Positions 1 through 10,176 of a stretch of 64,000 nt of DNA are shown piece after piece. The stretch is from Jaltomata sinuosa. Taxonomy: Eukaryota; Streptophyta; Magnoliopsida; Solanales; Solanaceae. Each line of letters opens with the position of its first letter. Position 1 is the first letter of the stretch. Location of the stretch: the NCBI GenBank assembly GCA_003996215.1, contig QJPP01000468.1, positions 124,001 to 188,000 on the forward strand, in the 5' to 3' direction. A program made the translations under genes and the position numbers. The notes under the pieces were generated by a model that made no database searches, was not told the origin of the DNA, and saw only the letters and a list, made by a program, of their open reading frames with translations.

Positions 1-540
1 AGTTCAGTGAAAGAAGAAGAAGATTTTGGGGAAGTTTGAGGGATTTGGAGAAGGTTTTGGCAGAGAATGTTGGGAGTTGGATAGAAAAGATGGTGGATGT
101 AGGAGAAGGGAGGCAGTTTTAAAGAAAAGGAAGAAGAAAAGTTGGACGGGTCATCTCTGGGTCTGGTCGGTCAACGGGTTAGGTCAATTAAATTTCAAAC
201 TTACTGCTGGTGCGCCGCGATATGTGGTTCACACCAGATAATTTGCGGACCGCATAGCGTATCGCACATTCTCCTTTTTCTCCCCTGAGTTAGCACAGGA
301 ATCTGTTTCACCATGCGATGGTGGTGCGATGCGCACTTGGGCACATGCGCTCCACACAGCCTAGCGCACCTCACCTCTAAATTTTCAAATTTCCTTCAGG
401 CCTTCTGATTTGGCATGCGATAGGCTATGCGACACGCACAAATGCTTGTGCGGTCAGCACAGTCCACCGCATGGCCCCTTTTTGCCCTGCTTTCCCTTGT
501 TCATTTTTCCATCCATGCATTCCCTACAAAAACACCAAAT
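1..540. other. Unassigned flank rich in short GC palindromes
   Basis: No coding region is recognised. Positions 1-170 are purine-rich. Positions 190-480 hold many short inverted repeats built on GTGCG/CGCAC, such as GTGCGATGCGCAC at 324-336 with 5-bp arms around ATG. The tract resembles in style the GC tract of the family 1 LTRs (3138-3300 and 5415-5650), but I could not align it base for base. It is probably the 3' side of the family 1 element, running off the left edge of the window. Confidence 0.4.
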
Positions 541-1962
541 ACAACAAAAGATAACCAAAAACAAATAAAGAAACTTGGGTTGCCTCCCAAGCAGCGATTG
601 ATTTAACATCGCGGCACGAATATACTACCTCAATCAATTATTCTTTGGGTTGCTGATGGTGTCTCTAGGCAACGTCCTTTCACCCTCGGGTTAATTTGGC
701 TTGATAGGTGGTTCATTTGGGCCTCAAGATGCTTGATTGAGGCTGAGTGGGAGTTCACAGTTTGGTGAAGTGTTGAGACCTCACTCTTTAGCTCGCTCAC
801 TACCGTATTTGTGGTGTCCACCATCTTTAGAATTAAGGACAACATATCCTCCAACTTGGATTGGCCGGGGTTGCTGTGCCTGGTTGGTAGAGAGAGTCTG
901 CCTTGTTTGGAGGAATGTAAGGATTAGAGCTTCGGTGATTAAAGCGATCATCATCTTTGTCTCTATCACGCCAATTTTTGTCCCTCTCTTTGTCTTGAAT
1001 CCAACCTTGGTTCTCCTCCCTCGAACGATAATATCCGGGGTGAGAACCCGCCGACACAAAACATATCTTTCCATCAACAACAGTCATGAGCTCATCATCA
1101 CTTGCTTTGATTTCCAATGTACCCACTGCATTCACTGTCTTAGCACCACCAGCTCCCATCATATGCTTGGCCATCAAATCAATTTGTGTCATCATTTAGT
1201 CCATTGTCTCATCTCGCTCCTTCTCCTTTTTCCTCATTTCATTAATCAAGATTGATGAGGGTTCTCTCGAAGTTGGCACGTCCGCTTCACTTGTATGCCA
1301 AGCTTTATTTGTCTTTGTCATTCACTCTAACAAAGTCGAGGCAATGGGAAACTCTAAGTATATGAAGGTACCACCTCCAAGGTTGCCAGCCACTGACTTA
1401 TTTAGAGAGTTTAATGACCAATAGAAACATTGTAGCAATACGTTGTCGACAACTCATGGTTCGGACACAAGAGAAGCTTCTTTTTGAACCTTAACCAAAC
1501 CTCATGTAAAGGCTCATCCGGGAGTTTCCTAAAGTTGGTAATTTCATCTCTTAGCTTCATCATTTGAGATGGAGGAAAGAATCTCGATGTAAATTCCTCA
1601 ACCAACTCAGCCCAAGATGTGATAGAATCATCCGGCAACTCTTCCAACCACATTGTGGCTTCCCCCGTCAAGGAAAAAATAAATAGTCTCAATCGGATGA
1701 ACTCTTGGGAGATATGTTGAAAGATAAACGGTTAGCAAATCTCCACAAAATTCCAAATATGCCGGTTGGTATCTTCATGTTGTGCTCCACCAAATAGGCC
1801 CTTCATTTTGATTAAGTGGAGCATGGTGCTAGTTACATGAAAGACAGCATTTGAAACTGTGAGGGGTAGGTAAATTTCACCTACACCTCCTTGCATCATA
1901 GGCTCAGCCTCGTCGGCCTCCAAGAAGCCATCAATTCTCTCGTTGTCGTCGGCCTCGTTCAT
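541..1962 (-). pseudogene. Broken Athila/Tat-like retrotransposon gag, copy 1
   Basis: Degraded capsid (gag) gene of a Ty3/gypsy element; Gag coats the RNA in cytoplasmic virus-like particles. The start is the ATG at 1962, about 110 bases after the primer site. Fragments in order are an acidic N-terminus (1962-1732), the capsid core (1692-1411) with the segment TMWLEELPDDSITSWAEL and the block FFPPSQMMKLRDEITNF typical of Athila/Tat gag, then a C-terminal part (1195-630) with an arginine/aspartate-rich stretch and a coiled coil. No clean CCHC knuckle remains. Frameshifts and stops separate the pieces. A GGTTGCCTCCCAAGCAGC motif follows within 100 bases (about 571-597) with no pol between, so the visible unit looks gag-only; a deletion of pol is the alternative. 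The family call is from motifs only. Confidence 0.75.
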
Positions 1963-2068
1963 AGGCTAGCCTATTCAATCAACCACAAAAAAGAAACAAA
2001 ATTAAAAGAAACAAGTACTCTCAAATTGATTTCAAGACAACAATCAAAAATAGCTATCAACTCAAGTA

Positions 2069-2084
2069 CCCGGCAACGGCGCCA
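2069..2084 (-). promoter_or_regulatory. Primer binding site, tRNA-Asp type
   Basis: On the minus strand this reads TGGCGCCGTTGCCGGG, the primer site found in Athila-type elements and complementary to the 3' end of tRNA-Asp. It lies 5 bases downstream of the LTR end (ATCA at 2090-2093 read on the minus strand) and about 110 bases upstream of the gag ATG, which fixes the element's orientation. Confidence 0.85.
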
Positions 2085-2089
2085 TTTTT

Positions 2090-3328
2090 TGATGAACGCT
2101 CAAATTGTGCTCTCCAAGTAGGAGGTCACGGTGATCGTGCGGCAAAACAAAATTTATAATCCCAATGAGTGTCGGGGTCGTACCCAAGGGACTTGGAGTA
2201 GCTAAATAGAGATTGTATCAAATTGAGTTCAAAGAGAGAGTAATTGCTCGGAATAAAAAGTAAAAGGATGGGGGAATTGGGATGTTGTCACTACAATCAC
2301 AATTCAATAGAATAGCACTAAAATGAAAGTTGGTGTACCAAGTTGACTAGACGACTAGGGATGCATATCCAATGGGGCTTTAGTTATGGGATAGGGTGAT
2401 TATCAATTCATACTTATTTTAGCTTAATGACATGAATAGCATTGGTCACGGGTAAGAATTGCTTATCTCTCGATCAACAATCTTATATCCAATGATACCG
2501 GTTAGAGCATCATCGGTTTAATCGATAAACAACCAATTTCACTTAGGGAAGTCACACTATCTCAAGATTAGACCCTTAAATAGGAGAATCCATCGATAAG
2601 AGCTATATCTAGCCTCAAATCTGAGTGGAATCCTAAGTTCCCACTAGTAATTTCACATCCGAAACCATGAACACCTTTCTCAATCAATCACACTGTCAAG
2701 TAATGAAAATTAATGTTTTCAACCACCAATTTTAGGATTATAACTTGGTGAAATTACTAGACCCATGTCAATTAAGAAATTATAAGAAAGAATAAATAAC
2801 ACCCATACCCATTTGTTAAGCACCCATTATCAATACACCCTTAGACAAGAGAATTTAGCCACTCATAGCAAGGGAGAAAGAGATACCAGTTGGGTAAGTC
2901 AAAATCTCTTCCATTAGAGCTGAATCTCAAGTTGTAGCTACAATTTGAGTAGACAAGTGTTAACCAAGAGAATTGGATTGAAACCCTCCTCTTAATGGAG
3001 GTGCAAAACTTAGTCTCTAACCAAAAAGCCCTTCAAAATATTCAGGAATATGAAAGTTATTTACAATTGTGCCTAAGTAGGCGTTTTATAGTTTCCCAAA
3101 ACGTCACTAAAAATTAGGACAAAAATGCCCTTCAAGAGGTGTGCGGCATAACATGCGGTTCGCACATTGTGATGTGCGCATCACACACTGCCTTCCGTTG
3201 AACCAGTGACTTTAGCTATCTTTGGGAGCTCCATGCGAAGGGGGAGCGGTTTGCACCTTAGGATGTGCGCATCGCACAACAACCACACCTCTTAGCACAC
3301 TCTTCAGGACTTTTGCAGCTTTGTGCGG
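2090..3328 (-). mobile_element. Family 1 LTR, copy 1, U3 start missing
   Basis: LTR of the Athila/Tat-like element. The 3' terminus is at 2090 (minus strand ends TTCATCA). It aligns along its length with 4364-5602. The first 255 or so bases of the LTR, present in the second copy at 5603-5857, are absent because the tandem duplication junction falls inside U3. It carries a GC palindrome tract (3138-3300) followed by a TATA box. Confidence 0.8.
3084..3090 (-). promoter_or_regulatory. TATA box of family 1 LTR, copy 1
   Basis: The minus strand reads ACTATAAAACG just downstream of the GC palindrome tract, a good core-promoter match. The equivalent in the second copy is at 5358-5364. Confidence 0.55.
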
Positions 3329-4236
3329 GGTGAGAACCCGCCGACACAAAACATATCCTTCCATCATCCACAGTCATGAGCTCATCATCACTTGCTTTGA
3401 TTTCCGATGTACCCACTGCATTCAGTGTCTTAGCACCACCAGCTCCCATCATATCAATTTGTGTTATCATTTAGGCCATTGTCTCATCTCGCTCCTTCTC
3501 CTTTTTCCTTGTTTCATTAATCAAGATGGATGAGGGTCCTCCCGAAGTTGGCACATCTGCTTCTCTTGTATGCCAAGCTTCATTTGTCTTTGTCATTTGC
3601 TCTAACAAAGTCGAGGCAATGAGAAACTCTAAGTCCATGAAGGTGCCACCTCCAAGGTTGTCAGCCACTGATTTATTTAGAGAGTTTAACGACCGATAGA
3701 AGCTTTGTAGCAATACGTTGTTCGACAACTCCTTGTTCGGACACAAGGGAAGCTTCTTTTTCAACCTTAACAAAACCTCATGTAAAGGCTCATCTGGGAG
3801 CTGCCTAAAGTTGATAATCTCATCTCTTAGCTTCATCATTCTTGATAGAGGAAATAATCTCTATGTAAATGCCTCAACCAACTCGGTACAAGATGTGATA
3901 GAGTTATCCGACAACTCTTCCAACCACGTCGTGGCTTCCCGTCAAGGAAAAAGGGAATAGGCGCAATTAGATGGACTCTTGGGAGATATGTTGGAAGATG
4001 AACGGTTGGCAAATCTCCAAAAAATTTTGAATATGCCGGTTGGCATCTTCATGTGCTGCTACACCAAATAGTCCCTTCATTTGTACTAATTAGAGCATGG
4101 TGCTAGTTACATGAATGATAACATTTTCCACCATGGGGGGTCGACAGATTGCACCTACACCCCCTTGCATCATAAGCTCAGCCTCGTCGACCTCCATGAA
4201 GCCGTCAGAGCTCTCATTGTCGTTGTCCTCATTCAT
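3329..4236 (-). pseudogene. Broken Athila/Tat-like gag, copy 2
   Basis: Second gag copy, read from an ATG at 4236. The longest clean segment (3839-3471) starts MMKLRDEIINFRQLPDEPL, continues through the capsid C-terminal half (LLQSFYRSLNSLNKSVADN) and ends in a lysine-rich stretch that is cut by the duplication junction. The copy lacks everything downstream of the point equivalent to 1039 in copy 1, so it ends by fusing into the LTR of copy 1. It has fewer internal breaks in the capsid part than copy 1. Confidence 0.72.
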
Positions 4237-4341
4237 AGGCTAGCTTGTTCAATCAACCATAAACAACAAACGAAAGTAAAAGAAACAAGTACTCTTAAAT
4301 TGACTTCAAGACAACAATCAAAAATAGCTATCAACTCAAGT

Positions 4342-4357
4342 CCCCAGCAACGACACT
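4342..4357 (-). promoter_or_regulatory. Degenerate primer binding site, tRNA-Asp type
   Basis: The minus strand reads TAGTGTCGTTGCTGGG, the counterpart of 2069-2084 with several transitions (TGGCGCC has become TAGTGTC). It lies beside the LTR end at 4364. Confidence 0.7.
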
Positions 4358-4363
4358 ATTTTT

Positions 4364-5857
4364 TGATAAACGCTCAAATCGTGCTCTCCAAGTAGTAGGT
4401 CATGGTGATCATGCAGAAAAACAAAATTTATAATCCCAATGAGTGTCAGGGTCATACCTAAGGGACTTAGAGTAGCTAAATAGAGATTGTGTCGAATTGA
4501 GTTCAAAGCGAGAGTAATTGGTTGAAATAAAAAGTAAAAGGATGGGGCAATTGGGATGTTGTCACTACAATCGCAATTCAATTAAAAAGCACTAAAATGA
4601 AAAAGGGTGTACCAAGTTGACTAGACGACTAGGGATGCATATCCGAGGGATCTTTAGTTAAGGGATAGGGTGATTATTAATTCATACTTATTTTCTCTTA
4701 TTGACATGAACAACATTGGTCATGGGTAAGAATTTCTTATCTTTCGATCACCAATCTTATAACCGATGATCTCGGTTAGAGCATCATCGGTTTGATCGAT
4801 AAAGAACCAATTTCACATGGGGAAGTCACACTATCTCTAGCTTAGACCCTTAAATGGGAGAATCCGTCGATAAGAGATATCTCTAGCCTCAAATCTTACT
4901 GGAATCCCAAGTTCCCACTAGTAATTTCACATCCAAAACCATGAAATCCTTTCTCAAGCAATCACACAGTCAAGTAATGAAAATTAATGTTTGCAACCAC
5001 CAATTTTAGGATTAGAACTTTGTGAAATTACTATACCCATGTCAATTAAGCAATTATAAGAAAGAATAAATAACACCCACACCCATTTGTTAAACACGCA
5101 TCATCAATACACCCCTAGACAAGAGAATTTATCCACCCATAGCAAGAGAGAAAGAGATACCAGTTGGGTAAGTCAAAATATCTTCCATTAGAGCTGAATC
5201 GCAAGTTCTAGCTTCAATTTGAGTACACAAGTGTGAACCAAGAGAATTGGATTGAAACCCTCTTCTCAATGGAGGTGAAAAACTTAGTCTCCAAGCAAAA
5301 AGCTCTTCAAAATATTTAGAAATATGAAAGTTATTTACAATTGTGCGTGAATAAGACTTTTATAGTTTCCCAAAATGTCACTAAAAATTATGATAAAAAT
5401 ACCCTTCAGGAGGTGTGCGGTACGATGTGCAGTTCGCACGTTATGATGTTCTCGTCGCACACTGCCCTCAGTTGAACCAGTGACTTCAACTATCTTTGGG
5501 AGCTCCGTGTGAAGGGGATGCAGTTCACACCATAGGATGTGCGTGTTGCACAGAGATTGTACCTCCTTACAGACTCTTCAGGACTTTTGCAACTTTGTGC
5601 GGAGGCGGTACAGTTCACATCTCGGTTTGTGCATGTCGCACGACCACCGCATCTTCAGTCAGAATCTTAAGTTTTTCCTAACACTTCACACTTCACTCTT
5701 TTGAGCTCTTTTTGAGTCCATTTCCTTGTTTATCATCATCTATCAAAAGTACCTGCATAGACATCACTAAAGGCCATAAAAACCTCTAAATTTATTCAAA
5801 ACATAACAATAATTCATGGATATAGGCTCAATAAGTTGGTAGATTACCGACTTATCA
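4364..5857 (-). mobile_element. Family 1 LTR, full-length 5' copy
   Basis: LTR of 1494 bases, read on the minus strand from TGATAAGTCGG (5857) to the end near 4364, where the expected TTCATCA has become TTTATCA. The termini form the short inverted repeat TGAT/ATCA. It contains a GC palindrome tract at 5415-5650, a TATA box at 5358-5364 and a leader region. Its right end abuts the interior of a family 2 LTR, so family 1 probably inserted there. The left end of the whole element is outside the window, so the target duplication cannot be checked. Confidence 0.75.
5358..5364 (-). promoter_or_regulatory. TATA box of family 1 5' LTR
   Basis: The minus strand reads AAACTATAAAAGTC about 495 bases into the LTR, directly downstream of the GC palindrome tract. 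This is a strong core-promoter match. Confidence 0.6.
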
Positions 5858-8800
5858 ATGCTCACCCTAGTCTCGAGTATCCTGAAGCTACACAAGTCTC
5901 CACGCGAATAACAGCCACTAATATCAGCACTAAAATGATGCAGAAGTGTAGTATGAGCACCAATTGCTAACCAATGGGTACCCAGTGGGCATCATCGGCC
6001 GACTGAGCGCATACAAATATAAAAACAGCAATATAGAAAAATTAAAGAAAGCAGTCACAAAAACAAAGATGAAGCACAAGGAAACTAACATGGATAGATT
6101 ACTAAGGAAATACAACATGCCACATCAGTCACAGAAAATATACATACACAGAAACACAGGTGAAAGGAAGAAGGACGCACCTGGTATCCTTGCAATGACA
6201 GTACATATACAGAGAGTTAAAGGAAAAGGGTGGTGTATCGGTAACCTCAAGTAAAAGGGAAAGAAGGGAAGCAAGCCAATATTTTCAAACATGAAGCAAT
6301 ACGAACAAAGTCATGCTAAAAACCTAACTACCAGATAAGCATAGGCAGAAACAACTCACGAGTGCAACCCAAGGATGGAATAACTAAACCACAAGTACCG
6401 AGATTTGCTAATCAAAAACTAGTATAAGAATAAAATTTGACACCCCACAACTTCTCAGAAGGATACACAGACAGAGCCTGAAATAATATAGGACCCACTA
6501 GCCCCTAAATAATCTCAGCCTAAAAGTCGGAGCCTCAACATGCTAAAAACTACTAATCCAACCTGTATCGAAGGTCATAGCAAGCTATTATAACACGAAA
6601 GGAGTAATATAATCTACCTACAGTCCAATGGCCTCCCATACAACCGAGGAACGCAATCAAGTGAAACAAACCCTCTGGGCGCACATACAACCGGAGCATA
6701 CACTGAGAACACAGCAAACAAGGATGGAATCAGAATACAATATGCATGATAATTATATGATGAACTTTGGGTGATAGTAACCCGTATGTTCCCCCTCTGG
6801 TACCCCAAAGGCCCTATAGAGGCAGGACCCATGGAAGGACACTGCCTATGTACCTCTACTCCGTTGTACACCCCTTCTCCTGGCACACGCGTCGTCCTGT
6901 AGCATGTTGCACAGGAACAACAGGGTCTATGGAGGTCTACTCGTAGACCACATACAAAAACCACAAATCTCAAGTACCACCATCCGGATTGTGACCGGAT
7001 ATAGATCAATAATCATAGTCTCAAAAAACGTGTCCAAAATCGAACAGGGTCTAAATTAGTAGTATTAATCTAAAAGACCCTCTCAAAAGGGTGCCTGAAG
7101 TATATTTGGGTCTAAATCGGTAATAAATGTCTCAATAACCCTCCTAAGGGATGCCCAGCGCGTATCTGGGTCTAAAGCCATCATAAAACATGTTTAGCAC
7201 TCCGACATAGCCGAGTCTATTATCAGTAAGAAAACTAATGAGAAATTCAACATAGTACCTCTTTTATCTCGACAAAAATCCACCCGTGTATATCAAATAT
7301 TGTTTTATCATCATTTATACCGATAATGGTCCCTTGAGGCCATACAATGTTTAGAAAACCAGTGATAGTAGACCTGAAGCCAAAGTAGTAATATAACATG
7401 CAAAAAATCCTTTTTTCATGAATGATATGCTCGCAAACAATAGATTAGCCCAAAAATAGCTCATAAACATTCTTATGGGCCCTACACAGGGCACAAACAA
7501 CTCTACATCACATATAGCTAACCTTTAGTAAGGTCACGTTGTCCAGGACTCACAGACATTCCCAATTACCCCACCGTCTATGGTCCAAAGTCACAAACAA
7601 AAGCCACACGAGGCCACAAGGGTCAAATAGCAATATTACACAAATACTACAACCAACACAAGAAATAAATGGACAAAAAAGTCAGACAAGGTCTGAGGGT
7701 ACAAACTTAGAAATCCAACCCAAGGAAGCTAATTAATGCAGTTATAGCATATATACGCAGAGTCTAGGTAGAGAAAGCCATAACCTACCTTTTTCCCAAT
7801 GACTAGCTGCGGGAATGGCATCACTTAGGCTCGAGCTGCTCCGACAAGCTCTAAATCACAAAAATACTATCAGCACAATAATCTACACGTCAAAATGAAA
7901 CCAATAATACTCATAATGTTAGAAACATAATCGGGTCGAAATCTAATTCACAAGCGAGTCTGTTGGCCCCGTAACCCAAAACTAGAAACAAAAACACCCA
8001 TGTGTTCCCCATATTCCCGGGGGAACATGCTCAAAAAATGAGAAGAAATGGACATCAATTGGGGCTCAAAATAGCCCACAAATCAAGAAATTAAAGAGGA
8101 GAAATTTACGAAAACCAATAGAAATTAACATGAGAATTTACCTTTTCAAGAAGCCAAGAACACACCCGGATTAGCAATTATATTCCTCCAGGCAAGGGGT
8201 GTGAGCATGTGAAGAATGGTGTAATTAGGAGCAAAAATGGTGAAAATATCGAAGCTTGAAGATGGGAACTAAAGCTAAAAATTTGAGGGCTGGCCAGCTC
8301 TATAAGTGGCTATGCCCAGACTCAGGGGCGGCCCATGGGAGCTGGTGCACGGGCGCAGGGGCTCTGGCATAGGCGCAAGTGCGCAAGAGGCCAGGCGCTT
8401 GCATGGGCGGTACGGCGCAAGGGCGACCAGGCGCTGGCATGGTTGCTGAGGTGCAGTGATGGCTAGTGGCGTGCAGGCGCGTGCCCGTAGGCATGGCCTA
8501 GGCAGCGCCCTGGCGCCACACCAGCAACTAGCAGTGCCAATGGCAGATTTTTCACACTTTAGGACCCCGGGAATGCATTCGGGGTCCCGCGAACAAAAAC
8601 GAGCTGAGCTATTCAACTAGAAATGGTGTTTCAGATCTAATGAAATCAACAAAAATCCTATCGAAGGTAATTTTAAGGAAAAGTGGACCCCACGCCAAAA
8701 ATCAACCTTTAGGCCAATAATTCCCAAAATGGAACCCAAGGGCCAAAATCATGTCTGGAAGCCTCGGGACAAAAACCAATGGTCCTTTTATCCTAAACTC

Positions 8801-9221
8801 GACACTTCGAAGCTAACAGTACTGGCAAAATTTTCATCAGAGGCCGTTTTCTCCATATGTTGACCAAAGCCAACCAAACAAGCCCAACTAGACTGAAAAC
8901 ACAGAATGAGAGAGAATTCAAAGCTGAATAGCTCCCAGATCCTGACCAAAGGTCGCTCTAGACTAAAGTCCATGCTCTGGAGCTAACATAGACTAAAGTC
9001 CATGCTTTGATTCTGAGCACGATAGCTAAGGTTCTTGATCGAAGTCAACGATTTCCAAAGTTTAATGCTCTAAAACAAGGAATGGTCAAAAATACCAAAC
9101 AAGCTAACCGGGCACCAAAATACTAGTCCCAACAAGCCATAAATGACTTGGGGCCACTATAAGTAAGCTCTAACAGTACAAGAAAGGCGCAAATAAGAGA
9201 ATGACCAGAAGGGTAATTACA
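5858..9221 (-). mobile_element. Family 2 LTR, truncated, minus strand
   Basis: Aligns in reverse with the family 2 5' LTR, from its start (minus-strand TGTAATTACCCTTCTGG ending at 9221) to a point equivalent to about 13440. The last 335 or so bases are lost where the family 1 LTR begins. It contains the GC-rich repeat tract at 8310-8520. No polypurine tract lies beyond 9221, so this is more likely a solo LTR than the 3' LTR of an element. It is noncoding; open frames here are chance. Confidence 0.8.
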
Positions 9222-10176
9222 AAATCCTAATTCTAAGAACAAGAAATAAATGATAGAAGATAGACACAAGAAACTAATTGACAACTATAGCTATAAAGAG
9301 ATAAATCTTTCAATTAAGAATGCAAACAAGCACCAAAATTATAACACAACCCTCATGAGAAAAGCAAAATTATTGATCAAAGAGAAGGATCACGTCCATA
9401 TATATAAGTATATATATATATTGTATATGGATATTTCCATATAATATAGTATGAGAACATTACGAAACTCCTTTTTAAAAAACTAATAATCCTACTAACA
9501 AAAATTAGTCCGTGTTTTTTGTTCCTTTGATTTCATTTGATCAAAACAATTATTTTAAATTTGAAAACTTTGCACTTGCAATATTGTCACGATAAAAAAT
9601 CACTTGAGGTAACCGAATAATGGTAGGTAAGTCAAACCCAATAAAAATAATACTTGAAATAAAAGCAATACTAAAGGATCCAACGCGTAAAATAAAGATG
9701 ATGTGTGAAAAACATCCCAAAATGATACTGGACAAGATAATCTAGAAATTCCCATGACTCAGATGTCATAAGTACAAGATAAACTATAATACAATATCAA
9801 AACTGATCAATCCAAAACTTCTTGAAAGTAAAATAGACAGGAAATAAATGATAGAAGAAATTGGGTCAATCTCTAAATACAAGAGCTCACAAAAGCTTGG
9901 AATAGAAACCGCAAGCACAAACTCTGCCATGGGGTCTGTACGTACGAGGATTTCCATAAGAAGGATGAGAAAAGTAGAAGTGAGTACAGTCCATTTATAC
10001 TCAATATGCGTCATTGGCTGACTGAGCTTAAGCAGATACTATTACGAGTAAAGAATACTAAAACAACCCTACACGCTAAAAAGTTCAAACACTTCAATAC
10101 CAATAATAATAAAATATCACTTTAAAACACCATGATAATAAAAGAAGGATACAATGCAATGATATACAATAACCAA
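9222..10176. other. Spacer with a possible degenerate LTR fragment
   Basis: AT-rich DNA with a TA-rich run at 9396-9430. Positions 9720-10100 resemble the U5-side sequence of chromovirus LTRs on the minus strand (a GTACAG...CATTGGCTGACTGAGC pattern like 5960-6010), so an older LTR remnant is likely there. No gene is seen. Confidence 0.4.

Larger units (their letters stand above)
1039..3328 (-). repeat. Tandem duplication unit, copy 1 (gag part, primer site, partial LTR)
   Basis: First copy of a direct tandem repeat of about 2.29 kb. Its left edge begins GGTGAGAACCCGCC at 1039, and the same sequence starts again at 3329. It contains the 3' part of gag, the primer binding site and an LTR that lacks the first part of U3. 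The two copies differ by scattered substitutions and small indels, so the duplication is not recent. At the junction the shared bases are CGG (3326-3328). Confidence 0.85.
3329..5602 (-). repeat. Tandem duplication unit, copy 2
   Basis: Second copy of the 2.3 kb repeat, offset 2290 bases from copy 1. It ends at the CGG of 5600-5602. Beyond that the LTR continues into sequence (5603-5857) that copy 1 lacks, so this copy retains the original 5' LTR. Confidence 0.85.

Noticed and set aside
6614..7009. A 131-codon minus-strand frame in a family 2 LTR
   Set aside because: It lies in the U5-side repeat region of the LTR; no family motif, and equivalents in the other three LTR copies are broken.
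8275..8616. A 113-codon minus-strand frame rich in Ala, Pro, Arg and Cys
   Set aside because: It lies in the GC palindrome tract of a family 2 LTR. The long frame is a result of high GC, and the equivalent frames in other LTR copies (10775-11125, 25218-25580) are not conserved in sequence or strand.
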